Shown: piece after piece, positions 11,901 to 23,900 of the stretch
Layout: each line of letters opens with the position of its first letter
Position numbering within the stretch: position 1 is the first letter of the stretch
Program-made: the position numbers and the translations under genes
Source: Euonymus europaeus
Lineage: Eukaryota > Streptophyta > Magnoliopsida > Celastrales > Celastraceae
Reading direction: 5' to 3'
Assembly: GCA_963580455.1 (NCBI GenBank)
Contig: OY756969.1
Location: 8,137,501 to 8,201,500, forward strand
DNA length: 64,000 nt
The notes under the pieces: generated by a model
The model's input: the letters and a program-made list of their open reading frames with translations, nothing else
Told to the model about the DNA's origin: nothing
Databases searched by the model: none

Positions 11901-14900
11901 ACCATTGAACACAAGATTAAAGGCTATATGTATGGCTGCCTGATTGTCACACCACAATTGTATAGTAGTTGAGTTCTTTGTACCAATTTCCTTAAGTAAA
12001 TGATGTACCCACATAAGTTCACAAGTAGAGTGAGCTATTGCCCTATATTTAGATCACTTATTGGAAAAGCAATGTCACAGTGAGATAATTAAGTTTTTCA
12101 ACTAATCGCCTATACCGTTCAGGATTAGGAAGTAAATCTCCATCTTCATTTGTGAGTTTCACATTAGGTATCATGGAAGCATAATATGGTTTGGCTGCCG
12201 TCAAACCCGTCTCATTAAGCATGTCAAGAACATATTTTTCGCTGAGATATAAATATACCTTTCTTACACGAGACACCTTAATTTCGAAGAAATAATGAAG
12301 ATCTCCAAGAACCTTTGTTTGAAACCGGGTGAAGAAAGGATTTTAGACCAATAGTACCCACAACATCATTCTCTGTAATCATAATATCATCAACATAAAG
12401 TACCAGTAGAATTTACCCTTGCGCGGATTTTCGGTAGAAAATTGAATGATCACGAGCAATTCGAAAAAATTAAAACTCAAGTACCAGCTCACTAATCTAC
12501 CAAACCAAGCACGAAGAGGTTGTTTCAACCCATGCAAAGATTTTTGTAGGAAACATACCTTCTCAAACTCCCCTTGAGCAGCAAACCCATGGGGTTGCTC
12601 CATGTAAACCTCTTCATGCTACTCACCATGGAGAAAAGCATTCTTAATATAAGTGCCAATGGTATGTGGCAACTAGAGAAATAAACAATCAAATAGAAGC
12701 AATCTTAGCTACAAGAGGAAACGTCTCAAAATAATCAACATCGTACGTCTGAGCATAACCTTTAGCAAACAACCGCGCTTTGAGGCGAGCGACAGAGCCA
12801 TACATGTTTACTTTAATAGTGAAAACCACTTGCAACCAATATTATATTTACCCACTTGAAGCGATTTCCAAGTGTCATTCTACTCAAGAGTAGCCATTTA
12901 ATCTTGTATAACTTGCCGCCACCCAGAATGGGAAAGAGCTGTAGAAACGGACTTAGGAAGAGAGACAGAATCGAGAGAAGAAATAATTGACTGGGAGGTA
13001 AAAGATAAACGTTAACAAGAAGCAAAAGAAGATATAGGATAAGTACAAGCGTTTACCTTTTCCAAGAGCAATATGAAGGTCCAGACTTGAAGCAAGGAGA
13101 GATAGACTTGGATCCGGGGATAAAGAAGCAAGTGGAGGTTGGTCATCCTGATCAATTGTAGGTGGGGCAGGTGGAGCCACAATGGGAAATGAAGTAAGGC
13201 GAGAATAGCTTTGTGTGATGGGAGGGCTAGAAGGCTCAAAAGGACGATCAGGAACTAATGTACGATAGATAAGAAACTCATCATCAGGAGAAAAAGCAGG
13301 GGTAGAGGATCACTAACAAAAAGAGTAGACTAAAAAAAAATGTAACATCAGCGGAGACTAAATACCGACCAAAAGCAAGGGAAAAATAGCGATACCCTTT
13401 TTGGTGACGAGAGTATCATAAGAAGAGACATTTCGGAGAACTTGAATCAAGTTTTAAAACCTGAGGTCGGACATCCTGCACAAAATATACACAATCAAAT
13501 ACTCGAGCCGGAAGAGAGGAGGGGATGAGAGGAAAACATGGTAGAATAAAGAATACCACTATCAAGAATAGGAGGCATGCGATTGATCAAATAACAAGCA
13601 TTGTTAATAGCATTAGCCCAAATTTTTTTGGAAACTCCCATAAAGCCCGTGCAACTTCCATCAAGTGACGATTATTTCTTTCAGTCACCTCATTTTGTTG
13701 TGGGGTGACTACATGAGAGGATTGGTGAACAATACCTTTTTTTACAAGAAAGGAAGAAAGAGAGTGAGAAAAGTAATCTTTAGCATTATGTTGAGTTTTA
13801 ATTTCAGCATTGAAGACAGGAAAAATACAATATAACTCTGCATGGCTTTTCATTAAATATAAGCAAGTTATTGGGGAAAAATTATCAATAAAAGTAATAA
13901 AGTAGCGAAATCCAGACTTACAAACAACAGGACAAGGACACCAAATATTAGAATGAATTAATTCATAGGGGAATGCAACACGTTTGTTGACACGAGGAAG
14001 ATAAAATGTACGATGATGCTTGGCAATCTGACATGCCTTATACTATAACTTAGACACATAAAATAAAGTAGGACAAGAACGCTTTGACACAGTTAAAGTA
14101 GGATGACCAAATTGACAACACAGTTGATATGATTATGAAGAGAGAGTACTAGTGGAGTGGAAGCAACTAGACATGGCATTGGTTGAGGATCAACATCATG
14201 GATGTACAGGCCATTGGACTCACAACCTCTACAAATAATCTTCTTCGTCCCCAGATCGTTAAATAAACAAAAATCAAGAAAGAAGTAAACATAACAATTC
14301 AGAGCACAAATAATTTTACTTATTGACATCAAATTAAAAGAAAAATGAGGTAAAACGAGAACACAGGAAAGAGACAAGGAAGAAGTGGGAGAAGCAATGC
14401 GACTACCAAGAATGGGAACAATAGATTTGTTTGCTAGTATAACATTAGGGAAAATGGGAGTAGACTGGAATGAAGGAAGAATACTTGGGTTGCTAGTCAT
14501 GTGACCCAATTAGGTGAGGAGGAAGTGAGACATGCACTTGGGTTACCTGACTAAAGTCGATGCCTCTCCAATGATAGACCCTCCAAAAGGATCTTGACCA
14601 TAATCCTTACAAACCATGCGCAATTGGGAGAATGCCTCAGAGAGTGGAGGACGAGTTGAGTCGTTAAGAATTTGAGACCGAGGCACTTCATAATCAGAAT
14701 CCAATCCTGCCTGAAAACACGGAACTATGACCTTCTCCTGTTGTTCTTGCATCCTTTTCACGTCAGCTGGGATAGCCTGATAGGATACAAAATCTTCATC
14801 TCCTCATACATCTTTTTAAAAGTTGTATAATATTCAATCAAGGTACGCCTCTTTTGATTAGCACGGTACAATCAAGGCGATAACTCATGATGATGAGATA

Positions 14901-17900
14901 TGTTTTTCTTACTAGTTTATAAAGATTCCAGATATTCCTATAGCTCCTTGATAGTCACAATGACTCACCATATCATCTACATAATTATCCATCATGTTTT
15001 GAATCAAATTGTATTACTTGTCATCTTCCTTCAGCCATTGAGCTTTTGCCGTTGGTTTCGTTGGAGGATTGTCAATCAGATGTTTCTCCATATCAATTCT
15101 TGAAGCATACATTTGAATGATGCATTTCCACTGTTGGTAACTGGTACCATTCAATTTCCTATCCGAAATACGTGTGGAAGTCGCGACAATTTTAGTGGTG
15201 GGTTTCTTCTCACTAGAGTCCGCCATAATCAATATTAGTATATTACAATAGATGCAATAGTAGAAACAAATAATCCACCTCACACAAAGCTTGAAATGTT
15301 AGTTGCACAAGGCACTTATCTAATCTAAACCTAATCATCAGAGTGTAGAGACAATAATCGGTAGGAGCAGCAAAGAATGAACGACAGAAACACAACCCAA
15401 TCAAACCCAAGAACAGTGAACTCAAATCAAGCATTGAACTCAAATCAAGCATTGAACTCAAATAAAAAACAATGGATATGTCAACCCAAAGCGGAATTGA
15501 CACACGCGCACACCTAGAATCAATTGCTAGAAACACGCGGTGCACAAAATCCATTGCTAGACAGGAACCAATTACTGCATAACGACGAACCAATTGCGAA
15601 GCCATAACAAGAAACCCATAACAACAATCAATTGCGAAACCAATGGCTGCAAACCTAGGAACTGCAAAACCAAAAATTACGAAACCTGAAACCAACAAAC
15701 TAGAACAAGCCCGTGAGCTTTGCGTAAGCCAGAGAAGGACAATTGATGTCGCGCAACACACACGATGTCGCTACAGTAAGATTGAGAAAGAGAAACCAGT
15801 TCAGCCAATATTGTTACAGCAAGAACACGTGATTCAGTTACTCAGCACACACACTCTGCTCCGATACCATTTTACAAGAGATAGCAAGGACGCATAACAA
15901 AGTTTCTCTTTCATTGTGTTTGTTTAGATGATAATATCTACTTATATACAGTATCCCTATACATGTATAAATACATAAATACCATTAGGTATTCTAGCAC
16001 TAGGCAAATATTGTTTTTATTTTTTTTTATTTTTTGTATTACAAGTACATTTAAGGAATTATTTATAAAGCAATGGTTTCTGTAACGGTAAGAGGAGAGA
16101 CATAGTATTAAGTCACAAATCGGGTGCCACCTAAGTATGACTGAGAGCTTTAAGTATGGGGCAAAATTTGTCCAACATCAAATAAAAGAGATTCATCCAT
16201 GTCACAAGCACTAGTATACCAACATCTAAGAGATTGAATCCATCCTTTCCTAATGGGTTGGGCGGGCGGGCGGGCGGGGGACTTTACCTACCTTGGAAAG
16301 CTCTTAAGTTCCTCTATTTGCGTGAAGTCCATAAAATATCACGAGGAATGGTAAAATTAAGATTTGTGGTGGCCAAAGTATTCCTATAGGAGCTCGAGGT
16401 CTTTGAATCATTTTGCACTCTTCTACATCTGACCTATGTTATCTTCGTAAGCTGAAGCACGCTGTCCAACTGCAAGGTATTATTAGGTTATGGAGTGGTA
16501 ATATTCGATTGACAACTAATAGGGTGGGTAACATCTGAGCAATGAGTTAATTTTTGAAGCTTGCGTCCTTTCTGTTTCATGATGCATGCCACATGTGTTT
16601 TTACTTGTGCTTTTATATTTGTTCCTTACAAATTATTGGCCTTTGCTCATCCGGTCAGTCCTAGAGTTAGGGGTTGTTAAAAATTTGCTATAATGAAGAG
16701 TCATCACCATTGATACTTGGAAACTCATCCTTCGCCTTTCCTATTCTTGTACCTTACCTGTTTTACCAAATTGGAATTGTTTGACATGCATTCTGTTTTG
16801 TGCTCTTCTGAATTGTTGCATGCTAATTTGCCACCAAAGAAATGATTACCTGTATCTTTTTCTTCTTTTGTCTTTCTTTTGTGATTTATGGAATTTTCGA
16901 CTTCTGTTGTAGGTCAAACCTGAAATAATTAGCTGGGGACCACGAATCATTGTACTGCATAATTTTTTGAGTACGGAGGTAAATTTATATCTTTACGTCT
17001 CATTAGTTTGGTTGGTTGCTATATAGAAATGGATGACATAGCCATGGGCAGAAGTGAATGCAGAGATAAGTTGAAAAAATTTACCCTTTCTAAGGATTAA
17101 AGGTTCTGTGCATGCTTTATTCCCGTACAATGTTGATTTTTAGGTGGTGGATCATCATTTCTATAATTGTATGAAGTTATGCTACTAATAGGCATAGTTT
17201 GCCCCAAAGTTTCTGATGATGGTGACTCGGCATAATTGGTATTGGACATGAATGAGAACTTGTAATTGTGTATATCATTTATGGCATATTGCATTGAATT
17301 ACAGGATTAAGTTGTAGATGTATACAGGTAGTTGGATGTTAGAGCGCCTTGTGCACTATATGTTGAAAAGTAGTTGTTTTAAAATTTGCCATCTGTTTGA
17401 TTGAACTGGCATTACTTTTACTAGCCATACGGATTGGTCATCACAGTTTTTGAACATCCTTTGTGCTTGTAATTGCACCTTTACTGACAATAGAAGTCTG
17501 AATGCATCATTAAGTTTTTTTTTTTTTTTTTGCGTGTGATGCTTATTTTGGAACATTTGGTGTTATTTTGGAGGTTGTTGAAAAAAATGGCTGGTTGCAT
17601 CACTTATTTGAAGTGAATATTTCTTGTAACCATGTAGGAATGTGACTATCTTAGAGCAATAGCCCGGCCTCGCCTTCAGGTTTCCACTGTGGTTGATGCA
17701 AAGACGGGGAAGGTATTTCTTTTAGTTTGCATATGAGGTGACTTGAAAACTCTCATTTATTGCATGTATGCTAACATTTCTGTTGGTTCTTATTTTGTTG
17801 TTCTCTTAGTGTGTCAAATTTCTTGATCTTATGCAGAGGAGGGGCTTAGGTTACTTCTTTCTGCTTCAATATCATTCTTCAATTTGAGGGGGCTAACTTT

Positions 17901-20900
17901 CATCATTATGAGTTTTTGCATGAGTGTGCTTGTTTTCTAATTCTACAAATAGTTTTCATATTTTTGGCTTGCTTTAGGTTAGAATAACTTCGAGCCTTTT
18001 AAGTAACCTGACTGCTAATTCAGCAAGCCTGATTTTATCATTTGCTGGTACTTGAGGTCCACTTTCCACTTGATGAGGTGTAAAAGACAAATGTTGAAAA
18101 TGAACATGTATTTCTGCATGTAAAAGTCAAGAATCTTGACTTTCTGAACACTCTAGCATTGTTTCACTTCCAGTGATGGAAATTGTTGAAATAAGACAAT
18201 GAAGTTAGACAAAGATTGGAGAAGTATTGGTGAGGAAGAAGAGAGGAGGAGGAGAGGCGGCTCAAGCTGCAGACTTTTTCATATTATCTTTTAGCATCCA
18301 TTTACATCTTTTACATACACTACCCTAATAACACTGTTACGGCGCAATTTCTAGGTCATTTTGTTATCTCGTAATTATTTTGGATTACATACTTGTATAT
18401 CCTATATACAAGACTCAACACATAGAATAAGACTAGAATACCCTTAGGTATTCGAACACTCCCCGTCAAGTTGGAGCATAGATATCAATCATGCCCAACT
18501 TGTTACAAATATATGCTACCCGATTTCCTGAAAGAGCTTTTGTAAATATATCAGCTATTTGTTCTCCAGTTTTGATATGTTGCACACAAATCAACCATTT
18601 CTGGATTTTCTCACGAACAAAGTGACAATCGACTTCAATATGTTTCGTTCGCTCATGGAACACAGGATTAGAGGCTATATGAATTGCCGCTTGATTATCA
18701 CACCACAACCGTATAGAAGTCGAGTCCTTTATACCAATCTCTTGGAGCAAGTGATGCACCCACATAGGTTCACTCGTAGAGTGAGCCATGGCTCTATATT
18801 CAGATTCTGCACTTGAGCGAGCTACCACACTTTGCTTTTTACTCTTCCAAGAGATCAAGTTCCCTTCAACAAAGACACAATAACCTGTAGTAGACCGCCG
18901 ATCCATTGGACAACCCGCCCAATCCGCATCACAAAATCCTTCTATTCTACTGTGACCCTTATCTCCAAAAACAACACCACAACCTGGAGCACTCTTGAGA
19001 TACTTCAGAATGTGAACAACGGCATCCCAATGAGATGTCCTAGGAGATGACATGAACTGACTGACTACACTCACTGGAAAGACAATATCAGGACGTGTGA
19101 CAGTGAGATAATTGAGTTTCCCAACCAATCGCCTATACCGTTCAGGATTCAGAAGTAAATCTCCATCCTCATTTGTGAGTTTCACATTCGGTATTATAGG
19201 AGCATCACATGGCTTGGCTGTAGTCAAACCTGTCTCTTGAAGTATATCAAGAACATATTTCCTTTGGGACAGAAATATACCTTTCTTACTACGATACACC
19301 TCAATCCCCAAGAAGTATCGAAGATAGCCAAGATCCCTTGTCTGAAATTTAGTATTCAAAAAGGATTTGAGAGCGGTAATGCCCACACTATCACTCCCAG
19401 TAATCATAATATCATCAACATCGACCACTAGAAGAATGCATCCGTGTGCGGAGTTGCGATAGAAAACCGAATGATCATGAGCACTGCGCCACAGGCCCAA
19501 CTCAAAGACTACCTCGCTGAAATGTCCGAACCAAGCACGAGGGGATTGTTTCAGCCCATACAAGGATTTTTGCAGAAAACACACTTTCATCGACTCCCCC
19601 TGAGCAACAAACCCAGGAGATTGCTCCATGTATACTTCTTCAATCAAATCACCATGAAGAAAAGCATTTTTGATATCCAACTAATGCAAGGGTCAATGAT
19701 AGGTGGCAGCCAAGGAGATAAATAACCAAATGGAAGCAAGTTTAGCAACAAGAGAAAAGGTTTCAGAATAATCAACACCATATGTCTGAGCATAACCTTT
19801 AGCAACTAACCGAGCTTTGAGGCGAGCCACAGAACCATCCGGGTTAAACTAACCATCCGGATTAAGTTTAACCGTGAAAACCCATTTGCAACCAATAACA
19901 CGCTTACCCACCGGAAGGGAAACAAGTCGCCATGTACGGTTCTCCTCAAGAGTAGCCATTTCATCTAGCAAAGCCTGCCGCCACCCAGAATGGGAAAGAG
20001 CTTCTGAAACGGACTTAGGAATCGACACAGAGTGGAGAGAGGAAACAAGAGACTGAGAGAGAAGAGATAAATGGGTATAAGAGACAAAAGAGGAGATAGG
20101 ATAAGTGCATGAACGCTTACCTTTGCGGAGAGCAATTGGGAGGTCAAGACTGGAAGCAGTGGGATCCTGAGACGAAGGAGCATGTGGAGGTAGAACATCC
20201 GTGTCTGGCGTTGATGCTACTGAAGCCGGCACGGGAGGAACCACAGGGGGGAATACAGTATGCCGGGAAAATGTCTGTGTAATGGGAGGGTGAGAAGACT
20301 CAGAAGAACTATCTGAAGGAATGGTACTATAGACAAGAAACTCGTCCTCAGGAGCAAAAACAGAGATAGAAGGATCAGAGATAAATGGCGTAGACTCAAA
20401 AAAAGTAACGTCAGCGAAGACCAAGTACCGGCCTAGTGCAGGAGAAAAACAGCGATACCCTTTTTGGTGGCGAGAATACCCTAAGAAAATACATTTCAGA
20501 GACCGGGGATCGAGTTTGGACACCTGTGGGCGGACATCCTGCACAAAACGTACGCATCCAAAAATACGAGGTGGTATAGAGAATAGAGGACGGGAAGGGA
20601 ACAGAGTAGAGTAAGAGATACGACCATCAAGAATAGAAGATGGCATGCGATTAATCAAAAAACAAGAAGTAGTAACAGCATCAGCCCAAAAGACTTTGGA
20701 AACTTGCATATGAAATAATAGAGCGCGGGCAACTTCCATTAAATGACGAATTTTTCTTCCAGCCACCCCATTTTGTTGAGGGGTAACAACACAGGAAGAT
20801 TGGTGAACAATACCATTGTGAACAAGAAAAGAAGAAAGAGAATGAGAAAAATACTCTTTAGCATTGTCACTTTGTAGAATACGAATAGAAGCATTATGTT

Positions 20901-23900
20901 GTGTTTTAATTTCAGCATAAAAAGCACAAAAAATAGAATACAACTCGGCACGATTTTTCATTAAATATAACCAAGTTACACGGGAAAAATCATCAACAAA
21001 AGTGACAAAATACCGAAATCCAGATTTAGAAACAATAGGACAGGGACCCTAAATGTCAGAATGAATCAACTCAAAGGGGGACGCAGCCCGTTTATTGACT
21101 CGAGGAATATAAGACACACGATGGTGCTTGGCAAATTGACATGCTTCACACTCCAACTTAGACACAGACCGTAAACTAGGACAAAGGCGTTTTAAGACAT
21201 TTAAAGAAGGATGACCAAACTGATAATGCAATTGGTAAGAAGATAGACTAGTGGTTGAAGCAATGGACTGTGGCACCGGTGGAGACTCAGCAACAAGAAC
21301 GTACAAACCATTGGATTGACGACCTCTACCAATAATCTTCTTCGTCACAAGATCCTGAAGGACACAAAAATCAGGAAAGAAGTGAACAGAACAATTCAAA
21401 GCACGCGTAAGTTTACTAACTGACATCAAATTAAGGGGAAAATGAGGCAAGCAAAGAATAGATGACAAGGATAAGGAAGAAGTAGGACAAGCAGTTCCAC
21501 TACCAAGAACAGGAACACTAGAACCATCAGCAAGTATGACACTAGGAAACACAGAAGATGACTGGAATGAAGATAGAATACCTGTATTACTTGTCATGTG
21601 ATCTGTAGCTCCAGAATCAATGACCCAATTGGGTGTAGAGGAAGTGAAACATGCAGTGGAGTTACCTGACTGAACAAGAGTGGCAGCATGAGCAGAATTC
21701 TGGGTGGCTTGAAACTGAGCAAAACAAGCATATTCATCGGCATAAATCACAATATGACCATCAGAATTCACAGCTCTACCAGGAGTAGGTAACAATCCGT
21801 CATGAGTTACAACATTAGCTCCTCGCGGAGGAGCATTCGGTTTTCCATGCAGCTTCCAACAATTCTTCTTCAAATGAACCCGTTCCCCACAGTAGAAACA
21901 GACCCTAGGACTCCCACGTCCTCCTCCGTCAGCACCACGACCACCTCCACGGCCACCTCGGCCACTGCTACCACGACTACCCCGAGTACTACTAGCTGAG
22001 GGAATCCAGCCAGCCAAAGCAGAGGTCTCGCCAGTAATAGACCCGCTAGATGGATTGGTACTAGAATCCTTACACCATTTGTAATCGAGAGAATGCCTCA
22101 GCTAGGGAAGGAAGAGCAGTGTCAGTAAAGAGTTGTGATCGTGGCACATCATAGTCGGCATCTAGGCCTGCAAGGAAACATTGAACAATGATCTCTTCCT
22201 GTTGTTCCTGCATTTTCTTCACATCAGCAGTAATGGGATACAAAGTCTTCATCTCCTCAAACATTTTCTTGAAAGTAGTATAATAATCAACCAAGGTGCA
22301 CCCCTTCTGAGCAGCGCGATATAATCCAGACAACAACTCATGCATATGAGATAAATTTTTCTTCCTAGCATATAAAGAGTCCAGATATTCCCACAGTTCT
22401 TTGATAGAATCACAGTGACCAACCATATCATCCACAGATGGCGCCATAGTATTCTGAATCAAATTATAAAGTTTATCATCATCTTTCAGCCATTGAGCCC
22501 TAGCCTTGAGTTCAGTTGGAGGATCATCAATTAAGTGTTTCTCCATATCAATACCGGAGAGATATCTTCGAATAATTCGCCGCCACTGATGGTAATTGGT
22601 ACCATCCAATTTTCGATCCGTAATACGGGTTGAGGTTGCAACAATTTCAATAGTGAATTTTCGATCACCCACGTCAGCCATATCTACAGCTCAAGAAACT
22701 AGCCCCAAAAACAATCAAACTGGTAGCTGGTCACCACCCAAACTGCTACACTCTTGGGCTCACACTTGGAGTCGAACCCAGAATTCAGAAAAGAGAGTAG
22801 GCAGCAGAGAAAACACCAGGCAGACAGACAAAGCAGACTGAGCAACTCCAGGCAGTGGATTTTTTTCTGATCACGCAGAATGCAAGGACGCAGGCAGCAG
22901 AATGCAGGGGGGTAGGCGAGCTCGCGCGCAAGGCAGGGGACCTGAGCTCGCGACTGAACCTGAGCGCGCGCGACCGGACCTGAGCTCGCGCGACTGGACC
23001 TGAGCTCGCGTGACCGGGCTTGAGCTTCGCCGATGAGCTCGCGCGACGCAGCTTTGATGATCGCGACTCAGGTAAATGTGGAACCAGAGAGATGACAGAG
23101 ATGCCCAGCCTAGAGATGACCGGACCTGAGCTTCGCCGATGAGCTCGCGCGACCGGAAATTCACCGGGGCTCCGATACCATGTTATTTCGCAATTTCTAG
23201 GTCATTTTGTTATCTCGTAATTATTTTGGATTACATACTTGTATATCCTATATACAAGACTCAACACATAGATGTTAGTCATGCCCAGTTTGTTACAAAT
23301 AAAGTTAACTCAAACACCAGCTAAAGCCTTAGTGAAAATATCAGCTAGCTGATCATGAGTTTTCACATGCTTCAACCTTACTTGCTTTAATTGCACCTTC
23401 TCACGCACAAAATGACAATCTACTTCAATATGTTTAGTTCTCTCATGAAAAACAGGATTCGATGCAATATGAATAGCAGCTTGATTATCACACCATAACT
23501 GAGTCCCTTCCGAGGGAATATAACCCAATTCATGCATTAATTGTCTCACATAACATATCTCACTTGCGGTGTGAGCCATAGCTCTATATTCTGCTTCAGC
23601 ACTAGATCGGGCTACCACAGATTGCTTCTTACTCTTCCAACCAATCAAATTTCCACCAACAAACACACAGTAGCCAGTGGTGGACTTTCTATCAAACGGG
23701 GATCCCGCCCAATCAGCATCAGAAAATTCTTCAATGTTCACATGATCATGGTTTGCATATAGCAAACCCCGACTCGGAGCACCTTTAAGGTATCGAAGAA
23801 TACGTAAAACAGCCTCCCAATGAGGAACACGAGGATTAGACATAAATTGGCTAACCACGCTCACTGAGAACGCAATATCAGGCCGAGTCACTCCAAGATA

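Larger units (their letters stand above)
11580..15999 (-). mobile_element. Ty1/copia element A in P4H intron 4
   Basis: This is a full-length but dead copia element of about 4.4 kb lying antisense to the host gene. It has LTRs of about 130 bp at both ends, a polypurine tract next to the 3' LTR and a tRNA-Met primer site next to the 5' LTR. A 5-bp duplication CTAGG occurs at 11575-11579 and 16000-16004. By eye the LTRs differ at roughly 20 positions, so it is the oldest of the three minus-strand copies in this gene. Its gag and pol resemble element C, so the two belong to one family. Short LTRs and compact size fit an Ale/Retrofit-like copia lineage, though I could not confirm the lineage. Confidence 0.9.
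18335..23271 (-). mobile_element. Ty1/copia element C nested in element B
   Basis: C is a nearly complete copia element of about 4.9 kb inserted in the 3' LTR of B, in the same orientation. Its 3' LTR (18335-18458) is complete, while its 5' LTR (23181-23271) has lost about 33 bp of its outer end. The primer site complement is at 23167-23180. The gag, protease, integrase, RT and RNase H are all present but interrupted several times. The missing outer LTR end coincides with the loss of the B pol tail and LTR edge, so one deletion removed both. No target duplication remains on the right side. Confidence 0.9.

Noticed and set aside
18559..19725. Plus-strand frames opposite the RT/RNase H of element C
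   Set aside because: They are shadows of the minus-strand pol; motifs and codon pattern support only the minus strand.
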